Position numbers and translations under genes: made by a program. This document shows positions 1-8,468 of a DNA stretch of 64,000 bases, piece after piece. The notes beneath the pieces are model-generated. The model had not been told where the DNA came from. It saw only the letters and a program-made list of their open reading frames with translations, and ran no database searches. Origin of the DNA: Pseudomonas viridiflava (GTDB lineage Bacteria; Pseudomonadota; Gammaproteobacteria; Pseudomonadales; Pseudomonadaceae). Each line of letters opens with the position of its first letter. Within the stretch, counting starts at the first letter, position 1. Where the stretch lies: assembly GCF_900590885.1 (NCBI RefSeq), contig NZ_UUON01000024.1, positions 248,001-312,000 of the forward strand, read 5' to 3'.

Positions 1-125
1 TCCTGCTCGGGAACACCTACGGGGATGACCGTGCCGAACTTCACGGCATACATGGCCAGGTCCTCGGCGCTCGCGTAGCTTTCGGCGTCAGGCTTGCCGG
101 TGCCGTCCTCGATGATGAGTGTCAT
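1..125 (-). CDS. DnaT-like ssDNA-binding / head-tail connector family protein (partial)
   Basis: The window edge cuts this gene; only its first 41 or so codons are present. It starts at the ATG read leftward from 125 and begins MTLIIEDGTGKPDAESYAS. This N-terminus is typical of the phage proteins annotated as putative DnaT-like ssDNA-binding proteins, which sit just after the major capsid gene and probably act in head completion or head-tail joining. The position downstream of the capsid gene fits. The call rests on a short stretch. Confidence 0.6.
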   Translation of the reverse strand, partial: MTLIIEDGTGKPDAESYASAEDLAMYAVKFGTVIPVGVPEQ

Positions 126-184
126 GCGTCAACTCGCTGGAATGGTTTTAAGATTGGCCGCCGGATCACCGGCAGCCAGCATTA

Positions 185-760
185 TCACGCCTTGGGCAGA
201 TCAGCGACGAGCTTTTCCAAGGATTCTTTCGAGGCGTTGGCTCGATACTGGACCTTGGCTTCGTCCAGCTTGGCCTTCAGTTCGGCGACTTCCGTCGCGT
301 CCGCACCTTCCGTGCGGGCTTTGTCGGCCTGCTGGAGAAGGTCGTCTACCTGCAGTTGCAGAGATTTCACCTTCTCAACTTCACCGTCACGCTCGCGGAT
401 AAGGCTTTCCACGCCGGCGTTTACCGCTTCGAACACCTGAAACAGGCGATCAGCGATCGGGCCAAGATCGCCTTCGGGGCGAACCAGCGCTTGGTCAGCG
501 AATGACTCTACGATCAGGCCGACAGATTCGAGTTCGGCGCGGAAGGCATCGATGTTGATACTGGAACCGCCACCATCGATCAGCAGCACCTTCGGCACTT
601 CCTTGACCGTCACGTCAGGCACTTCGTCGGCGGCATCTTCACGACTTTCTGTAGCGCTCGCGTCGATGATGCGCAAGCCATGATCCTTGGCCAGCGCCTT
701 CACGTCTTCCTGGTACTGGTGGAATGGACCAGGCAGATACCAGATGTTCTTGTTGCTCAT
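185..760 (-). CDS. Hypothetical phage structural-module protein
   Basis: This is a 191-residue acidic protein I do not recognise. The first third contains a motif-free region with LLIDGGGSS near residue 60. The last 80 residues are charged and heptad-like, predicting a coiled coil. It lies between the major capsid gene and the DnaT-like gene, so a role in the virion or in head completion is likely from position alone. Confidence 0.75.
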   Translation of the reverse strand: MSNKNIWYLPGPFHQYQEDVKALAKDHGLRIIDASATESREDAADEVPDVTVKEVPKVLLIDGGGSSINIDAFRAELESVGLIVESFADQALVRPEGDLGPIADRLFQVFEAVNAGVESLIRERDGEVEKVKSLQLQVDDLLQQADKARTEGADATEVAELKAKLDEAKVQYRANASKESLEKLVADLPKA

Positions 761-809
761 GATCGTGTCCTCGCCAAGCCGGGCGCTGGGCCCGACTCAG
801 CTTTTAGGG

Positions 810-1778
810 TTACTTGGAGGCATCACCGATCAGAGCAACACCGGCGGTGTGCTTGATGCTGGTGGCGGTCTTGTCCCAGTTGGTACCGGTCGCCAGCTCG
901 GCATCGGTTGGCGACTTGCCGCCGGTGGTGGTGTCCCAGGTGTACCCCTTCAGGCCCAGGCCGAAGGTGTAGTCGGTCTGGAGCGTGGTTTCGATACGCT
1001 CCTTGCCGTTGGTGGTCTGGACGTTGCTGATGATGTCGCGGCCGTCGTGGACCAGCGCAGCGCCTTGCACCAGGGACAGGATGATTTCCTTGTTCGGGGT
1101 GCCGGCCTGCATCAGCGCCGGGGCATCCGTCACAACGGAGATCTTGCCGAGGATATCCACGACACGAACGTTGCCCGCCTGGAACAGCTGCTGCTGGTTC
1201 GCCAGGTTCTGACCTACCAGCTTGTGGTAGCTGGTGCCCTGCATCACCTGGGTGACCAGGTTCTGGCTCGCATCGCCGAACTTCGCGTGAGCGTTGTTCA
1301 GGCCGGCGTAGGTGATGCCAGCGGTAGCCGACACATCGTTGACCGCGGCGGCCTGGGCGGTGATTGCAGCAACCAAGGCGGCGATCGCGGTGTTCAGCTG
1401 GTCCTTCAGCAGGATTTCAGCGAACGCGCGGCTGGCGACTTCGATACCTTGCGCGGTTGGGCGCTCCAGCCAGGTCATCTGCGATGGCTCGTAGCGGATC
1501 GGACCGAAGCCACCGGCAACTTTCACCGAAGTGTTCTTCAGCTCGGTCAGGTCGGTGGCAGCGACAGCAGCGTTCGCGCTGTAGCGATCCACACGGCGCT
1601 GGGCAGCGGCCAGGGTCTGGAAGAACGACTCCTGGAGGAAGTCACCAGTGAATCCGTCCGGAGACAGCACGATTGCACCGCGGCTGGCGGCGTTGAACGC
1701 GGCGAGATACTGGTCCAGCGTCTCGAGAGTCGCCGGCATGATGTATTCGTTGAAAACCTGCATTTGCGACAGGGACAT
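810..1778 (-). CDS. Major capsid protein
   Basis: The 322-residue product begins MSLSQMQVFNEYIMPATLET. It has the alanine-rich, low-cysteine composition of a phage major head protein. It follows the scaffold-like gene by about 10 bp and the portal and head-morphogenesis genes are upstream, which is the usual place for the capsid gene. About 150 copies or more would be expected per T=4 or T=7 head, but the triangulation number cannot be read from sequence. The family call is from composition, length and order rather than a catalytic motif. Confidence 0.8.
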   Translation of the reverse strand: MSLSQMQVFNEYIMPATLETLDQYLAAFNAASRGAIVLSPDGFTGDFLQESFFQTLAAAQRRVDRYSANAAVAATDLTELKNTSVKVAGGFGPIRYEPSQMTWLERPTAQGIEVASRAFAEILLKDQLNTAIAALVAAITAQAAAVNDVSATAGITYAGLNNAHAKFGDASQNLVTQVMQGTSYHKLVGQNLANQQQLFQAGNVRVVDILGKISVVTDAPALMQAGTPNKEIILSLVQGAALVHDGRDIISNVQTTNGKERIETTLQTDYTFGLGLKGYTWDTTTGGKSPTDAELATGTNWDKTATSIKHTAGVALIGDASK

Positions 1779-1789
1779 GAGTTATTTCC

Positions 1790-2497
1790 TTACGATTGTG
1801 GGAGATCTGGGAACCGGCTCGCGATCGCGGCCGTACGTTCCTCTTTGGTGCCGCCGATTTTTCCTTTTGCGGCCCCGCCGCCACCTCCAGCACCAGCAGC
1901 CCCGCCGCCTGATGCCTTGCTACCCGCGATCAACGGCGCGAAGGCCGTGTCGTTTGCGAATTCTGCTTTCAGCTCATCCAACGTTGCCGCCGAGAGCTTG
2001 CCCTGCTGGTCGAGGACGACTACTACAGGCTTCCCGTCGCGCTGCTCGACGCTCAGACGGCGCTCGATGTGCGGCAACAGGGCTTTGGCGCTGCCTGGAA
2101 TTGCCAGGGCAGACGCGATATCAGTAGCGGTACGGCCGACGGTCAGATCCCGGATCTGAGTGCTCAGCGTTCCACGCTCCTGTTCCAGCAAGCCGTTCAG
2201 CTCAGCTTCGCGGCGGTTGAATTTTTCCGACCAGGACTTTTCAAGCTCTTCGACGTTGCCGGACTTACGAGCGGCCTCTTCACGCTCAGTACGCGCCAAC
2301 TCTTCGGCCTCGCGCGCTTTCTTCTCGGCCAGCTTCTTCTCACCGAGCAGTTCATCAACCTTGGCCTTCAGGCCCGATACATCTTCTTGCTGCGGCAAAC
2401 CTTCAATGCCGAGTACGAACTTGCCGTCCTTCTCGGTGTAAAGAGCGCGCACGGCTTCATCTACCCCTTCCAGGGTATCCAGTTGGAATTTCAGCAT
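1790..2497 (-). CDS. Phage scaffolding-type coiled-coil protein
   Basis: The 235-residue protein has a long charged helix rich in K, E, A and L (about residues 45-120) predicting a coiled coil. A low-complexity glycine/alanine linker follows near residues 195-215. Scaffolding proteins of tailed phages have this build and lie immediately before the capsid gene, as here. The short basic/hydrophobic tail after the glycine linker could be the capsid-binding end. No protease domain is visible. Confidence 0.75.
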   Translation of the reverse strand: MLKFQLDTLEGVDEAVRALYTEKDGKFVLGIEGLPQQEDVSGLKAKVDELLGEKKLAEKKAREAEELARTEREEAARKSGNVEELEKSWSEKFNRREAELNGLLEQERGTLSTQIRDLTVGRTATDIASALAIPGSAKALLPHIERRLSVEQRDGKPVVVVLDQQGKLSAATLDELKAEFANDTAFAPLIAGSKASGGGAAGAGGGGGAAKGKIGGTKEERTAAIASRFPDLPQS

Positions 2498-2535
2498 TGG
2501 TTGTCTCCCTGAGACGTTAGTGCAGGCCCTGCCTG

Positions 2536-3624
2536 CTATTTGATGCCTGCCCGCTCGAACGCCAGAGGCTCAAGAGCCTTCATCTGCACAAGGGTCAGTG
2601 GTGAAAAGTTGCGATCCAGCTGCAGCTCGGAGAATCGTTCGATGCTCAGGCCACCTTCGCGGAACAGCTTGGCGCGGACCGGGCCGATGGCCTTGTCTTG
2701 AAACGCCGCTGGCTGCTGCTTGAGCCAGTCGTAATAGCTGAGGTCTGCCCTCACCTGCTGGGCACCGCCGTCACCGATGGATGCCCGAGTGGCGTTTTTG
2801 GCGAACAGAGCGCTGAAGCGCGTCACCGCCACCACCGTCGAGCGGCAGTTGATGTGGATCGGTGGCCTTGGCCCTTCAGCCAGCTTGAATCGCTGCTTAT
2901 CCAGCGTCCGGCACTGGCTGGTGGTCTTTGAATCCAGGGTGCTGACCCACTCAACCGACTGCACGACATCGCTGTTTTCCTTCAGCGTCTCCATGCGCGC
3001 CTGGGTGGCGACGTGCTGCACTGCCGTCCGCACGATGGCGCCGGCGTTGCGGTTTGTCGTGGCCAGGATGCCGTCGTTGTACTGGAGCGCCTTGGTACCG
3101 CGAATATTCTTGATGATCTGGAAGTTGGTTTGGCCTTCGAAGAAGCCCTGCCTGATCGCACCTGTGAGGCGTTGCCGCTCGGTGGCAGTGAATCCATCAA
3201 TGAACGACTTGAGCAGCTTCCCGCCATCCGCACCGCGCACACTGAGCGGATTGGTGAGGATTGCGGCCCTGATCGCCGCCGCACCTGGCACCGCCGCGTC
3301 GAAGGTTACGCCCACCGGCGCCGCCCGGGTCAAACTGGTCGCTTCAAACTCGGCCTCGTAATTGGCGATGTCCACCAAGTCGAGGTTCAGCTTCTCGCTA
3401 TACCGGTCGAAGATGCCCAGCAGCAGGCTATCAACCTCGCTCAGCAGCCGCTCCAGGCGGGCGACGGTGTAATCCGTCAGGTCCGTCCGGGTCAGCCGCT
3501 CGCGTATCGAGCGGTCGATCTCCTTGAGAAAGGGGGCGAACTTCTTCACCTCTCCCGACTTCAACTGCTCCAGGAACACGGCATGCCGGATGGTGGCGTC
3601 AAGGATTGCTTGGTTTGCCGCCAT
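2536..3624 (-). CDS. Head morphogenesis protein (Mu gpF / SPP1 gp7 type minor head protein)
   Basis: The 362-residue protein carries the C-terminal minor-head signature: a WVSTLDSKTTSQCRTLDKQ block at about residues 225-245, followed by PPIHINCRSTVVAV about 20 residues later. This cysteine-containing pattern is typical of the phage Mu F-like domain. The family binds near the portal and is needed for head assembly or DNA ejection. Its start overlaps the end of the portal gene by 26 bp, suggesting coupled translation. Confidence 0.88.
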   Translation of the reverse strand: MAANQAILDATIRHAVFLEQLKSGEVKKFAPFLKEIDRSIRERLTRTDLTDYTVARLERLLSEVDSLLLGIFDRYSEKLNLDLVDIANYEAEFEATSLTRAAPVGVTFDAAVPGAAAIRAAILTNPLSVRGADGGKLLKSFIDGFTATERQRLTGAIRQGFFEGQTNFQIIKNIRGTKALQYNDGILATTNRNAGAIVRTAVQHVATQARMETLKENSDVVQSVEWVSTLDSKTTSQCRTLDKQRFKLAEGPRPPIHINCRSTVVAVTRFSALFAKNATRASIGDGGAQQVRADLSYYDWLKQQPAAFQDKAIGPVRAKLFREGGLSIERFSELQLDRNFSPLTLVQMKALEPLAFERAGIK

Positions 3625-5059
3625 TCGGAATTACCTCGTCGTCATCCAGGTCAGGACCAGTGCTTTGCGCTTCCAGTTCACCGCGGATGTCGTCGTCCGT
3701 CTTCTCTGGGTTGATCACGCCGCGATCGCGCAGGTATTGCCAGAAGTCTCCTTCAGGCAACTTGCCGCCCTGCACCGCATTGAACAGTGCCGCCAGGATC
3801 GTCGCGTCCAGAGTGATCTGGCTGAAGTCCTGGTTGAGCTTGTAGACCACCTCGCCGGTGGCGTTCACGAACTCGGCCATCCAAGCCAGACACTGGCTGT
3901 ACGCTTCGCTGACGTTGCTCACCACCAGGGATAGAACGCTGTGTTCGGCGGCGCTGTCGTTGTCAGCCTGGGTAGCGGTCTTTACTGCACTGCCACGCTC
4001 GATTAGTCGGGCGCCGAGGGACACCATGTCCTGCTTCTTGGCGTCCATGGCCTCCTTGGCGACCGTGTTTGGCTGTGCCTGCCAAACGCCACACGCGCCA
4101 TTCGCAGGGAGCAGCCAAGGCGCCCGGGAACCCAGGAATATCCCGGTCTTTTCGAGATGGTCGCGCCATTGCTCATCAAGCCCGGACATCCATGGTTGAG
4201 GCTGGCCCACCAGGTAAGCTGCCTCTTCATAATCCGCGCTGTTGCGGTAATGCCCGATGTTCACTTCGGCCATGTCGTACAGCGGCGAGTCGTCGATGCT
4301 CGTGTCGTTGTTCTCGCTACCCAGGAACTGGAACGGGATGATGCGCCATGGCTGGCCTGATCCGTTCAACGGGGCAAATGGCGCGACGGTCATTTCCGTC
4401 TTGCTGGAGCCCTCTTCCCAAACCTCCTGGGTGTACACGCCGGAAACATCCAGGCGCAGCACGCGATATTGCACAACCTGTTCACTGCCGAACCCGTCAT
4501 TCGTATCGACGTCGACCTTTTCACGCAGCACAACCAGGCTCAACAGGTGCTGGCCGCCAACCTGGCGCGTTTTCCAGTTGATGATTGATTCAGCTGGGTA
4601 GCTGGCGACGTTGGCACGGGCGCGACCGGCCTGCTCGTCCGCTTTACTCACGGTTCCCGCCTCAACGGCGGCGTAATCCACCAGCAGGCCGTGACGGCCG
4701 ACTTCGAGCAAATGCCCGATGACCGACTGCGACTGCTGGTAAACGCTGACGCCCTGCCCGTCGATGTCCTTTGTTACGTAGTCGAGCGCGCCGGGAACAG
4801 TCAGCGTTGGCCAGGTGCGGAACACCGCTCCCACCAGGCTGTGTTTCGTCCTGCCGGTGGCGTTATAGAACACAGCACGCTTCTTGTATGCGTCGTACCG
4901 GTCCTTGTTGTCCTGGGACTTGTCCGAAGCATTCGGCCTGGGCAGGTAGTAATCGCCGGCGGCCTTGACTGTTTCCGAGCCCTTGCAGACGTCGCGCACC
5001 AAGCGCCAGCGGTACCGCGCCGCCGTGTACTCGGAACGGGTGAAAGTGACGTCCGTCAT
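3599..5059 (-). CDS. Portal protein, DUF4055 family
   Basis: The open frame extends further upstream, but the start at 5059 (MTDVTFTRSEYTAARYRW) is chosen. It gives an ATGA overlap with the terminase stop, and the longer frame only shadows terminase. The 486-residue product matches the DUF4055 phage family, which takes the portal place between large terminase and head morphogenesis protein. The portal forms the dodecameric DNA gate at one head vertex. The C-terminus is acidic (DLDDDEV). Confidence 0.85.
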   Translation of the reverse strand: MTDVTFTRSEYTAARYRWRLVRDVCKGSETVKAAGDYYLPRPNASDKSQDNKDRYDAYKKRAVFYNATGRTKHSLVGAVFRTWPTLTVPGALDYVTKDIDGQGVSVYQQSQSVIGHLLEVGRHGLLVDYAAVEAGTVSKADEQAGRARANVASYPAESIINWKTRQVGGQHLLSLVVLREKVDVDTNDGFGSEQVVQYRVLRLDVSGVYTQEVWEEGSSKTEMTVAPFAPLNGSGQPWRIIPFQFLGSENNDTSIDDSPLYDMAEVNIGHYRNSADYEEAAYLVGQPQPWMSGLDEQWRDHLEKTGIFLGSRAPWLLPANGACGVWQAQPNTVAKEAMDAKKQDMVSLGARLIERGSAVKTATQADNDSAAEHSVLSLVVSNVSEAYSQCLAWMAEFVNATGEVVYKLNQDFSQITLDATILAALFNAVQGGKLPEGDFWQYLRDRGVINPEKTDDDIRGELEAQSTGPDLDDDEVIPNGGKPSNP

Positions 5060-6372
5060 CGAGCGACCCCCATTTTCATTGCGGTGACCGGTTTGATGAT
5101 CGGGTACTCGCGGTGGATGAAGTAGCCGCCGGCGTCGTTCGCGTGATCGATGCCTGCGGTCTTGTCTGGCTCCCCGTTCGCACCCCACACCTGCTGCTCC
5201 AGGCCATCGGCGTAGGTCGGGCAGGTGAATGGGTTGATCAGGTAGCGACGCTCGCCCTGCGCATTGCAGAAGACGGCGTTCATTGCGTTGATTCGATCTT
5301 TCACCGGCGGGTTTGCCGCTGGAGCGATGACCGCGAATCCAGCCTGCTTGAGCATGGCAAGGTCGGTGATGCTGGCGTTCACCGACTTGCGCGAATCGCC
5401 AGAGGCATCCGGGTATATCCTGATCTCGCACGTCTTCTTGAAGTCGTTGCCGTCGTGCTGCCAGTAGCGTTCTTTGATGCGGCGGATCATGTCGGGCGTG
5501 TCGTAGCCGTCGATCAGCTCATCTACAGCCCTGGGCAACCCCTGGTCGCGCTTAACGTGGGTAATCGCCGCCATCTTGCCGACGTTGAAGTCCATCCCGA
5601 TGAACAGAGGCTCACCGGGCTGCACGGTGTCGAAGCATCCGTTGAGCTTGCGGTCGTAGGCCGTGTAGATCGTGCCGGACGTCAGGTTGACGAACTGGCC
5701 CTTGAGGTACGCCATGATCAGCTGCGGCGGATACGACTCCATCAGGGAGGCGATGTAGTCATCCGGCAGATTGAGCTCGTTGTCGAAGGTGCTGGCCTGC
5801 ACCAGGCCGTACATCTCCTTGAGCGACGGCTTGTCGCGCAGCTGCTTCACGAACTGCAGGAAGACGAACTTGAAGCCTTCCGGTGTCGTGGTGACATCCA
5901 CCCCGTTCTTCAGCCCAGGCAAGTTGTAGCGCATCCGGGCGATGATCTTGCGCCAGGCCTGCTGTGCCTTGACGGCAGTCAGCACGTCCAGCTCATCCAC
6001 CAGGGCGTGGCCAATCTTGAAACCGACAATCGTCTGCGGCTTCTCCATCGACCGGCAAATCACAGTGCCGCGGTACTGCCGGCCGCTGTAGATGTGAACT
6101 TCGTGGTTCGCCTGGTTGATTTTGGTCTTCAGCCCCCAGTCGTAGGCCACCTCATCCATGGTTGGATAGAAGATGTCCCGGATCTGCGGGTAAGTCGGTG
6201 CGAAGTAGCCAGCGTTGACGCCGGGCCACTCCATGAAGTGCTTGCTCAGCGCCGAACAGCCCACCCAAGTTTTGCCTGAGCCGAATCCAGCAACGAACGC
6301 ACGAAACTTGTGGGGCAGCGTGAGGAACTGAGCCTGCGGAACGTTAAGGCTCGGCATTCGGTTTCCTCGCAT
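5056..6372 (-). CDS. Terminase large subunit
   Basis: This is the DNA-packaging motor ATPase and nuclease. Walker A is GFGSGKT at residues 29-35. A Walker B-like HALVDELD lies about 100 residues later, and FIGMDFNVGKMAAI near residue 250 begins the RNase H-like nuclease with its first metal-binding aspartate. Length (438) fits the family. The start at 6372 or the internal ATG at 6357 are both possible; both overlap the small-subunit gene. The portal gene follows with a 4-bp ATGA overlap. Confidence 0.95.
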   Translation of the reverse strand: MRGNRMPSLNVPQAQFLTLPHKFRAFVAGFGSGKTWVGCSALSKHFMEWPGVNAGYFAPTYPQIRDIFYPTMDEVAYDWGLKTKINQANHEVHIYSGRQYRGTVICRSMEKPQTIVGFKIGHALVDELDVLTAVKAQQAWRKIIARMRYNLPGLKNGVDVTTTPEGFKFVFLQFVKQLRDKPSLKEMYGLVQASTFDNELNLPDDYIASLMESYPPQLIMAYLKGQFVNLTSGTIYTAYDRKLNGCFDTVQPGEPLFIGMDFNVGKMAAITHVKRDQGLPRAVDELIDGYDTPDMIRRIKERYWQHDGNDFKKTCEIRIYPDASGDSRKSVNASITDLAMLKQAGFAVIAPAANPPVKDRINAMNAVFCNAQGERRYLINPFTCPTYADGLEQQVWGANGEPDKTAGIDHANDAGGYFIHREYPIIKPVTAMKMGVAR

Positions 6373-6805
6373 CCACCACGTCGACCTGGATGCGGGTCGG
6401 GATCACCGGTTCGTCGCCAGCCTCTTCCTTCCTGGCCCGGTTGACGAACATATCGCCGGTTTCCTTTGCGGCCTGCTCAAGGATCTGCATGGCGAGCGGT
6501 ATGTTCTTCGAGCTATCAGCTCTCTCGAAAGACCGATTCATGGCGCGAAGGCGGAACGCGCGGTTGGCGATCGGGATTTCTGCCGTCTCTTCACGGAATC
6601 GCTTACGGGTGTCCTGGAACAGGGTCACCCACTTCACGGCAAGCCCCTTCCCGGCAGACTTGGTTGGGTCGTGCGTCTCCACCTGCTGACGGCTCACCGC
6701 AATCCCGTATTCGTTCTTGACGGCCTCCACTACCTGGGACGGTGTGTCAAAGCACGCCAACGCCTGAACGATGAAGCTCTTCACCTCATTTTTCAGGTTC
6801 GCCAT
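6344..6805 (-). CDS. Terminase small subunit, DUF2280 type
   Basis: The 153-residue protein begins MANLKNEVKSFIVQALACFD and contains an N-terminal helix-turn-helix-like segment (TPSQVVEAVKNEYGIAVSRQQ). This is the DUF2280 family found just before large terminase genes in many proteobacterial phages. It would recognise the packaging site on concatemeric phage DNA and load the large subunit. It overlaps the large-subunit gene by up to 29 bp. Confidence 0.85.
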   Translation of the reverse strand: MANLKNEVKSFIVQALACFDTPSQVVEAVKNEYGIAVSRQQVETHDPTKSAGKGLAVKWVTLFQDTRKRFREETAEIPIANRAFRLRAMNRSFERADSSKNIPLAMQILEQAAKETGDMFVNRARKEEAGDEPVIPTRIQVDVVDARKPNAEP

Positions 6806-6836
6806 AGGTTCTCATCCGTCTAGAGCCTGTCAAGAA

Positions 6837-7460
6837 TCAGGCCAGCTTGAGCAGACAGGTTCCGCAAGCCCTCGATATGTTCAGTTTCCCCACCTCGGCG
6901 GGTTTGTTTGCAGCATCCACCAGCACCTGAACGTCAGGGCTCGCGCCATAGCGTCGGACCACACCGATGAACTCTTCGACGTCGTGGCCACGCATCTCCA
7001 GCTTCGGCGCTCCCTCCTTGGTGAAGGCAGGCTGGCCGTACTTATCCATGGCGTGTGCGATGTGGTACAGCTCATGCTCTACCAGGGCACAGAAGTCAGT
7101 GTCACTGCACTGGGCGCAGTAGTCAGCTGCCAAGGTGATGATGAAAGCCGGCACGCCGCCGAACCAATCGCGCATCTGTTGTTCCATCCGGGCCTTCTGC
7201 CAACCACCAGCGCGAAACGCTACCTGTTCGGCCTGACCCAGGACAGTCCTTCCCTGCCTCTCGAAGCCCGACGAAGCCCACATGATCCGGATGTCTGCAT
7301 CCAGTAGGTGGGCGTGGTCTTCGTTGTGAATACTGCCGGTGTCGGCAAGGATCTCGGCTTGGAGCCATTCCCACACTTCGGGAGCCGGGGTCAGGCGGGT
7401 ACCGAAGTCGGACAGATCGGACAGCTCAAGCAGTGATGATGGAGGGGATGGCCTATCCAT
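6837..7460 (-). CDS. Putative phage zinc metallopeptidase
   Basis: The 207-residue protein contains VEHELYHIAHAMD (about residues 127-139), an HExxH zinc-metallopeptidase signature. A conserved H-D-x-E-E segment (RGHDVEEFIGVV) follows, which could supply the third ligand. This matches the small 'putative phage metallopeptidase' family often encoded just before terminase. Its substrate is not known. Four cysteines (two CxxC-like pairs, near 114 and at the C-terminus) may bind a second metal. Confidence 0.75.
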   Translation of the reverse strand: MDRPSPPSSLLELSDLSDFGTRLTPAPEVWEWLQAEILADTGSIHNEDHAHLLDADIRIMWASSGFERQGRTVLGQAEQVAFRAGGWQKARMEQQMRDWFGGVPAFIITLAADYCAQCSDTDFCALVEHELYHIAHAMDKYGQPAFTKEGAPKLEMRGHDVEEFIGVVRRYGASPDVQVLVDAANKPAEVGKLNISRACGTCLLKLA

Positions 7461-7533
7461 GGATCACCTTGAGCTTGAAATAGTGGCGCGCTGCCGGTAT
7501 TGGTGAGGATCAACTAAACGCAAGGAGCTATCT

Positions 7534-7740
7534 ATGACCGAAACAACGCGAATCAATTTTCCATCCACGGCCTATTCGCAAGCCACCGATGCCGATGCTA
7601 AACGAGCGTACGCTGTCTCTGCTGCTCTTGAGTTGATCGCGGTTCGATGCGCGAACAACGGGGCTTCTACGCTGGATACCGAGCTGGGCAAACTATCAAA
7701 GTACGCCGACACTATCCAAGCAGCCCTGAAGGCTAAGTGA
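7534..7740 (+). CDS. Small hypothetical protein, plus strand in the late block
   Basis: The 68-residue protein begins MTETTRINFPSTAYSQATDAD. It has a strong ribosome binding site (AAGGAG, 7 bases before ATG) and is rich in alanine and helix formers. I do not recognise it. It is the only gene on the plus strand inside the minus-strand late block, so it needs its own promoter. It may be a lysogeny-expressed or separately timed gene. Confidence 0.7.
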   Translation: MTETTRINFPSTAYSQATDADAKRAYAVSAALELIAVRCANNGASTLDTELGKLSKYADTIQAALKAK

Positions 7741-7771
7741 TGCATCCGTGCCGCACTCACCTGCGGCACAC

Positions 7772-8026
7772 TTACCCTTCCGCGTGATCCAGTAGCACAT
7801 CAATCAACTTCTGCTCACCCAAGCGCATGGCGCCGAGGCATTGCAGGTCATCGCACTTTGGACCAAGGCCAAAGACGGTTACCTCTCCCTTCGCGCCGAT
7901 TAGTGTCAAGGCTCCCACGGTGCACTCAGGGTGCTCTCCGGCGTCCAGTTCATCGGCGATCTTGCGCAGGGTCTTGGCCGCGTCGCGCCAGTCTTCCCGC
8001 TTGAACTCCAGAACCTTGACGCTCAT
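7772..8026 (-). CDS. Hypothetical phage protein
   Basis: The 84-residue product begins MSVKVLEFKREDWRDAAKTL and has an N-terminal helix followed by a beta-rich part containing two cysteines. Its start overlaps the stop of the upstream gene by 4 bp (ATGA). I do not recognise a function. Confidence 0.65.
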   Translation of the reverse strand: MSVKVLEFKREDWRDAAKTLRKIADELDAGEHPECTVGALTLIGAKGEVTVFGLGPKCDDLQCLGAMRLGEQKLIDVLLDHAEG

Positions 8027-8214
8027 TCGGTCACCATCTTATGGGTTTGTGCATGGGCGTGGCCGTGGAGCAATCCAACGATCAGGCCCTGGGGCAATCC
8101 GGCACCTTTGGCAGCGTCCACGGCTTCCGCGATAGCCTTGTCGAGAGCGCTCACCGCAGTATTGATGTCTTGGCCCAGTGGGAGCGCGTGACGCAGGCGA
8201 GTTACCTTGCTCAC
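8023..8214 (-). CDS. Hypothetical phage protein, small helical
   Basis: The 63-residue product begins MSKVTRLRHALPLGQDIN. It has a central alanine-rich amphipathic helix and a histidine-rich end (GLLHGHAHAQTHK). ATGA overlaps join it to both neighbours, so the three genes at 7772-8420 are translated as a coupled set. The function is unknown. Confidence 0.65.
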   Translation of the reverse strand: MSKVTRLRHALPLGQDINTAVSALDKAIAEAVDAAKGAGLPQGLIVGLLHGHAHAQTHKMVTE

Positions 8215-8420
8215 GGTGCAACCTCGTACTGGAATGCCCGATCCGCAGGCATGGCCGTCACAAACCGGCAGCGATGGCCGTCGAACTCTTCCCGCGTAGC
8301 AATGGTGCGCTCATGCCGCGAGTTATTCTTGCCGGTGAACCGCTCGCGATGAACGACCACACCTTCACGCAGGAACTCGACCTCGGCCGACCCCAGCAAC
8401 TTGGTTACGATTACTTTCAT
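8211..8420 (-). CDS. Hypothetical phage protein preceded by inverted repeat A
   Basis: From the ATG at 8420 (MKVIVTKLLGSAEVEFLREG) the product has 69 residues and reads as a small all-beta protein. An in-frame ATG at 8450 would add ten residues including QNVAR, but lies in the loop of a strong hairpin and has no Shine-Dalgarno sequence. The 8420 start has only a weak GGGAT. The frame opens directly after the stop of the upstream holin-like gene, so re-initiation is possible. Confidence 0.65.
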   Translation of the reverse strand: MKVIVTKLLGSAEVEFLREGVVVHRERFTGKNNSRHERTIATREEFDGHRCRFVTAMPADRAFQYEVAP

Positions 8421-8429
8421 TGAGATATC

Positions 8430-8467
8430 CCGCGCCACGTTTTGGCGCATTCGAAAACGTGGCGCGG
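8430..8467. repeat. Inverted repeat A (36-38 bp)
   Basis: Arms CGCGCCACGTTTT (8431-8443) and AAAACGTGGCGCG (8454-8466) are perfectly complementary, separated by 10 bases. One more C-G pair can be added outside. The same arms with the same 10-base spacing occur at 14950-14985. It sits between the stop of the holin-like gene and the start of the next gene. There is no U-run, so it is not an intrinsic terminator. Confidence 0.9.
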
Positions 8468-8468
8468 A

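Noticed and set aside
687..2159. Long plus-strand open frame opposite the capsid and scaffold genes
   Set aside because: Composition is that of an antisense shadow of a GC-rich gene; no ribosome site or family; the minus-strand genes explain the region.
5060..5431. Extended N-terminus of the portal frame (to 5431)
   Set aside because: It overlaps the terminase gene over its whole length, is arginine-rich shadow sequence, and the start at 5059 gives an ATGA overlap and the family-typical N-terminus.
5113..6279. 388-codon plus-strand frame opposite terminase
   Set aside because: Antisense shadow of the large terminase gene, with no motif and no ribosome site.
8430..8467. Repeat A as an intrinsic terminator of the holin-like gene
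   Set aside because: The stem is strong but neither strand has a U-run after it, and the same arms recur inside the Rha coding region.
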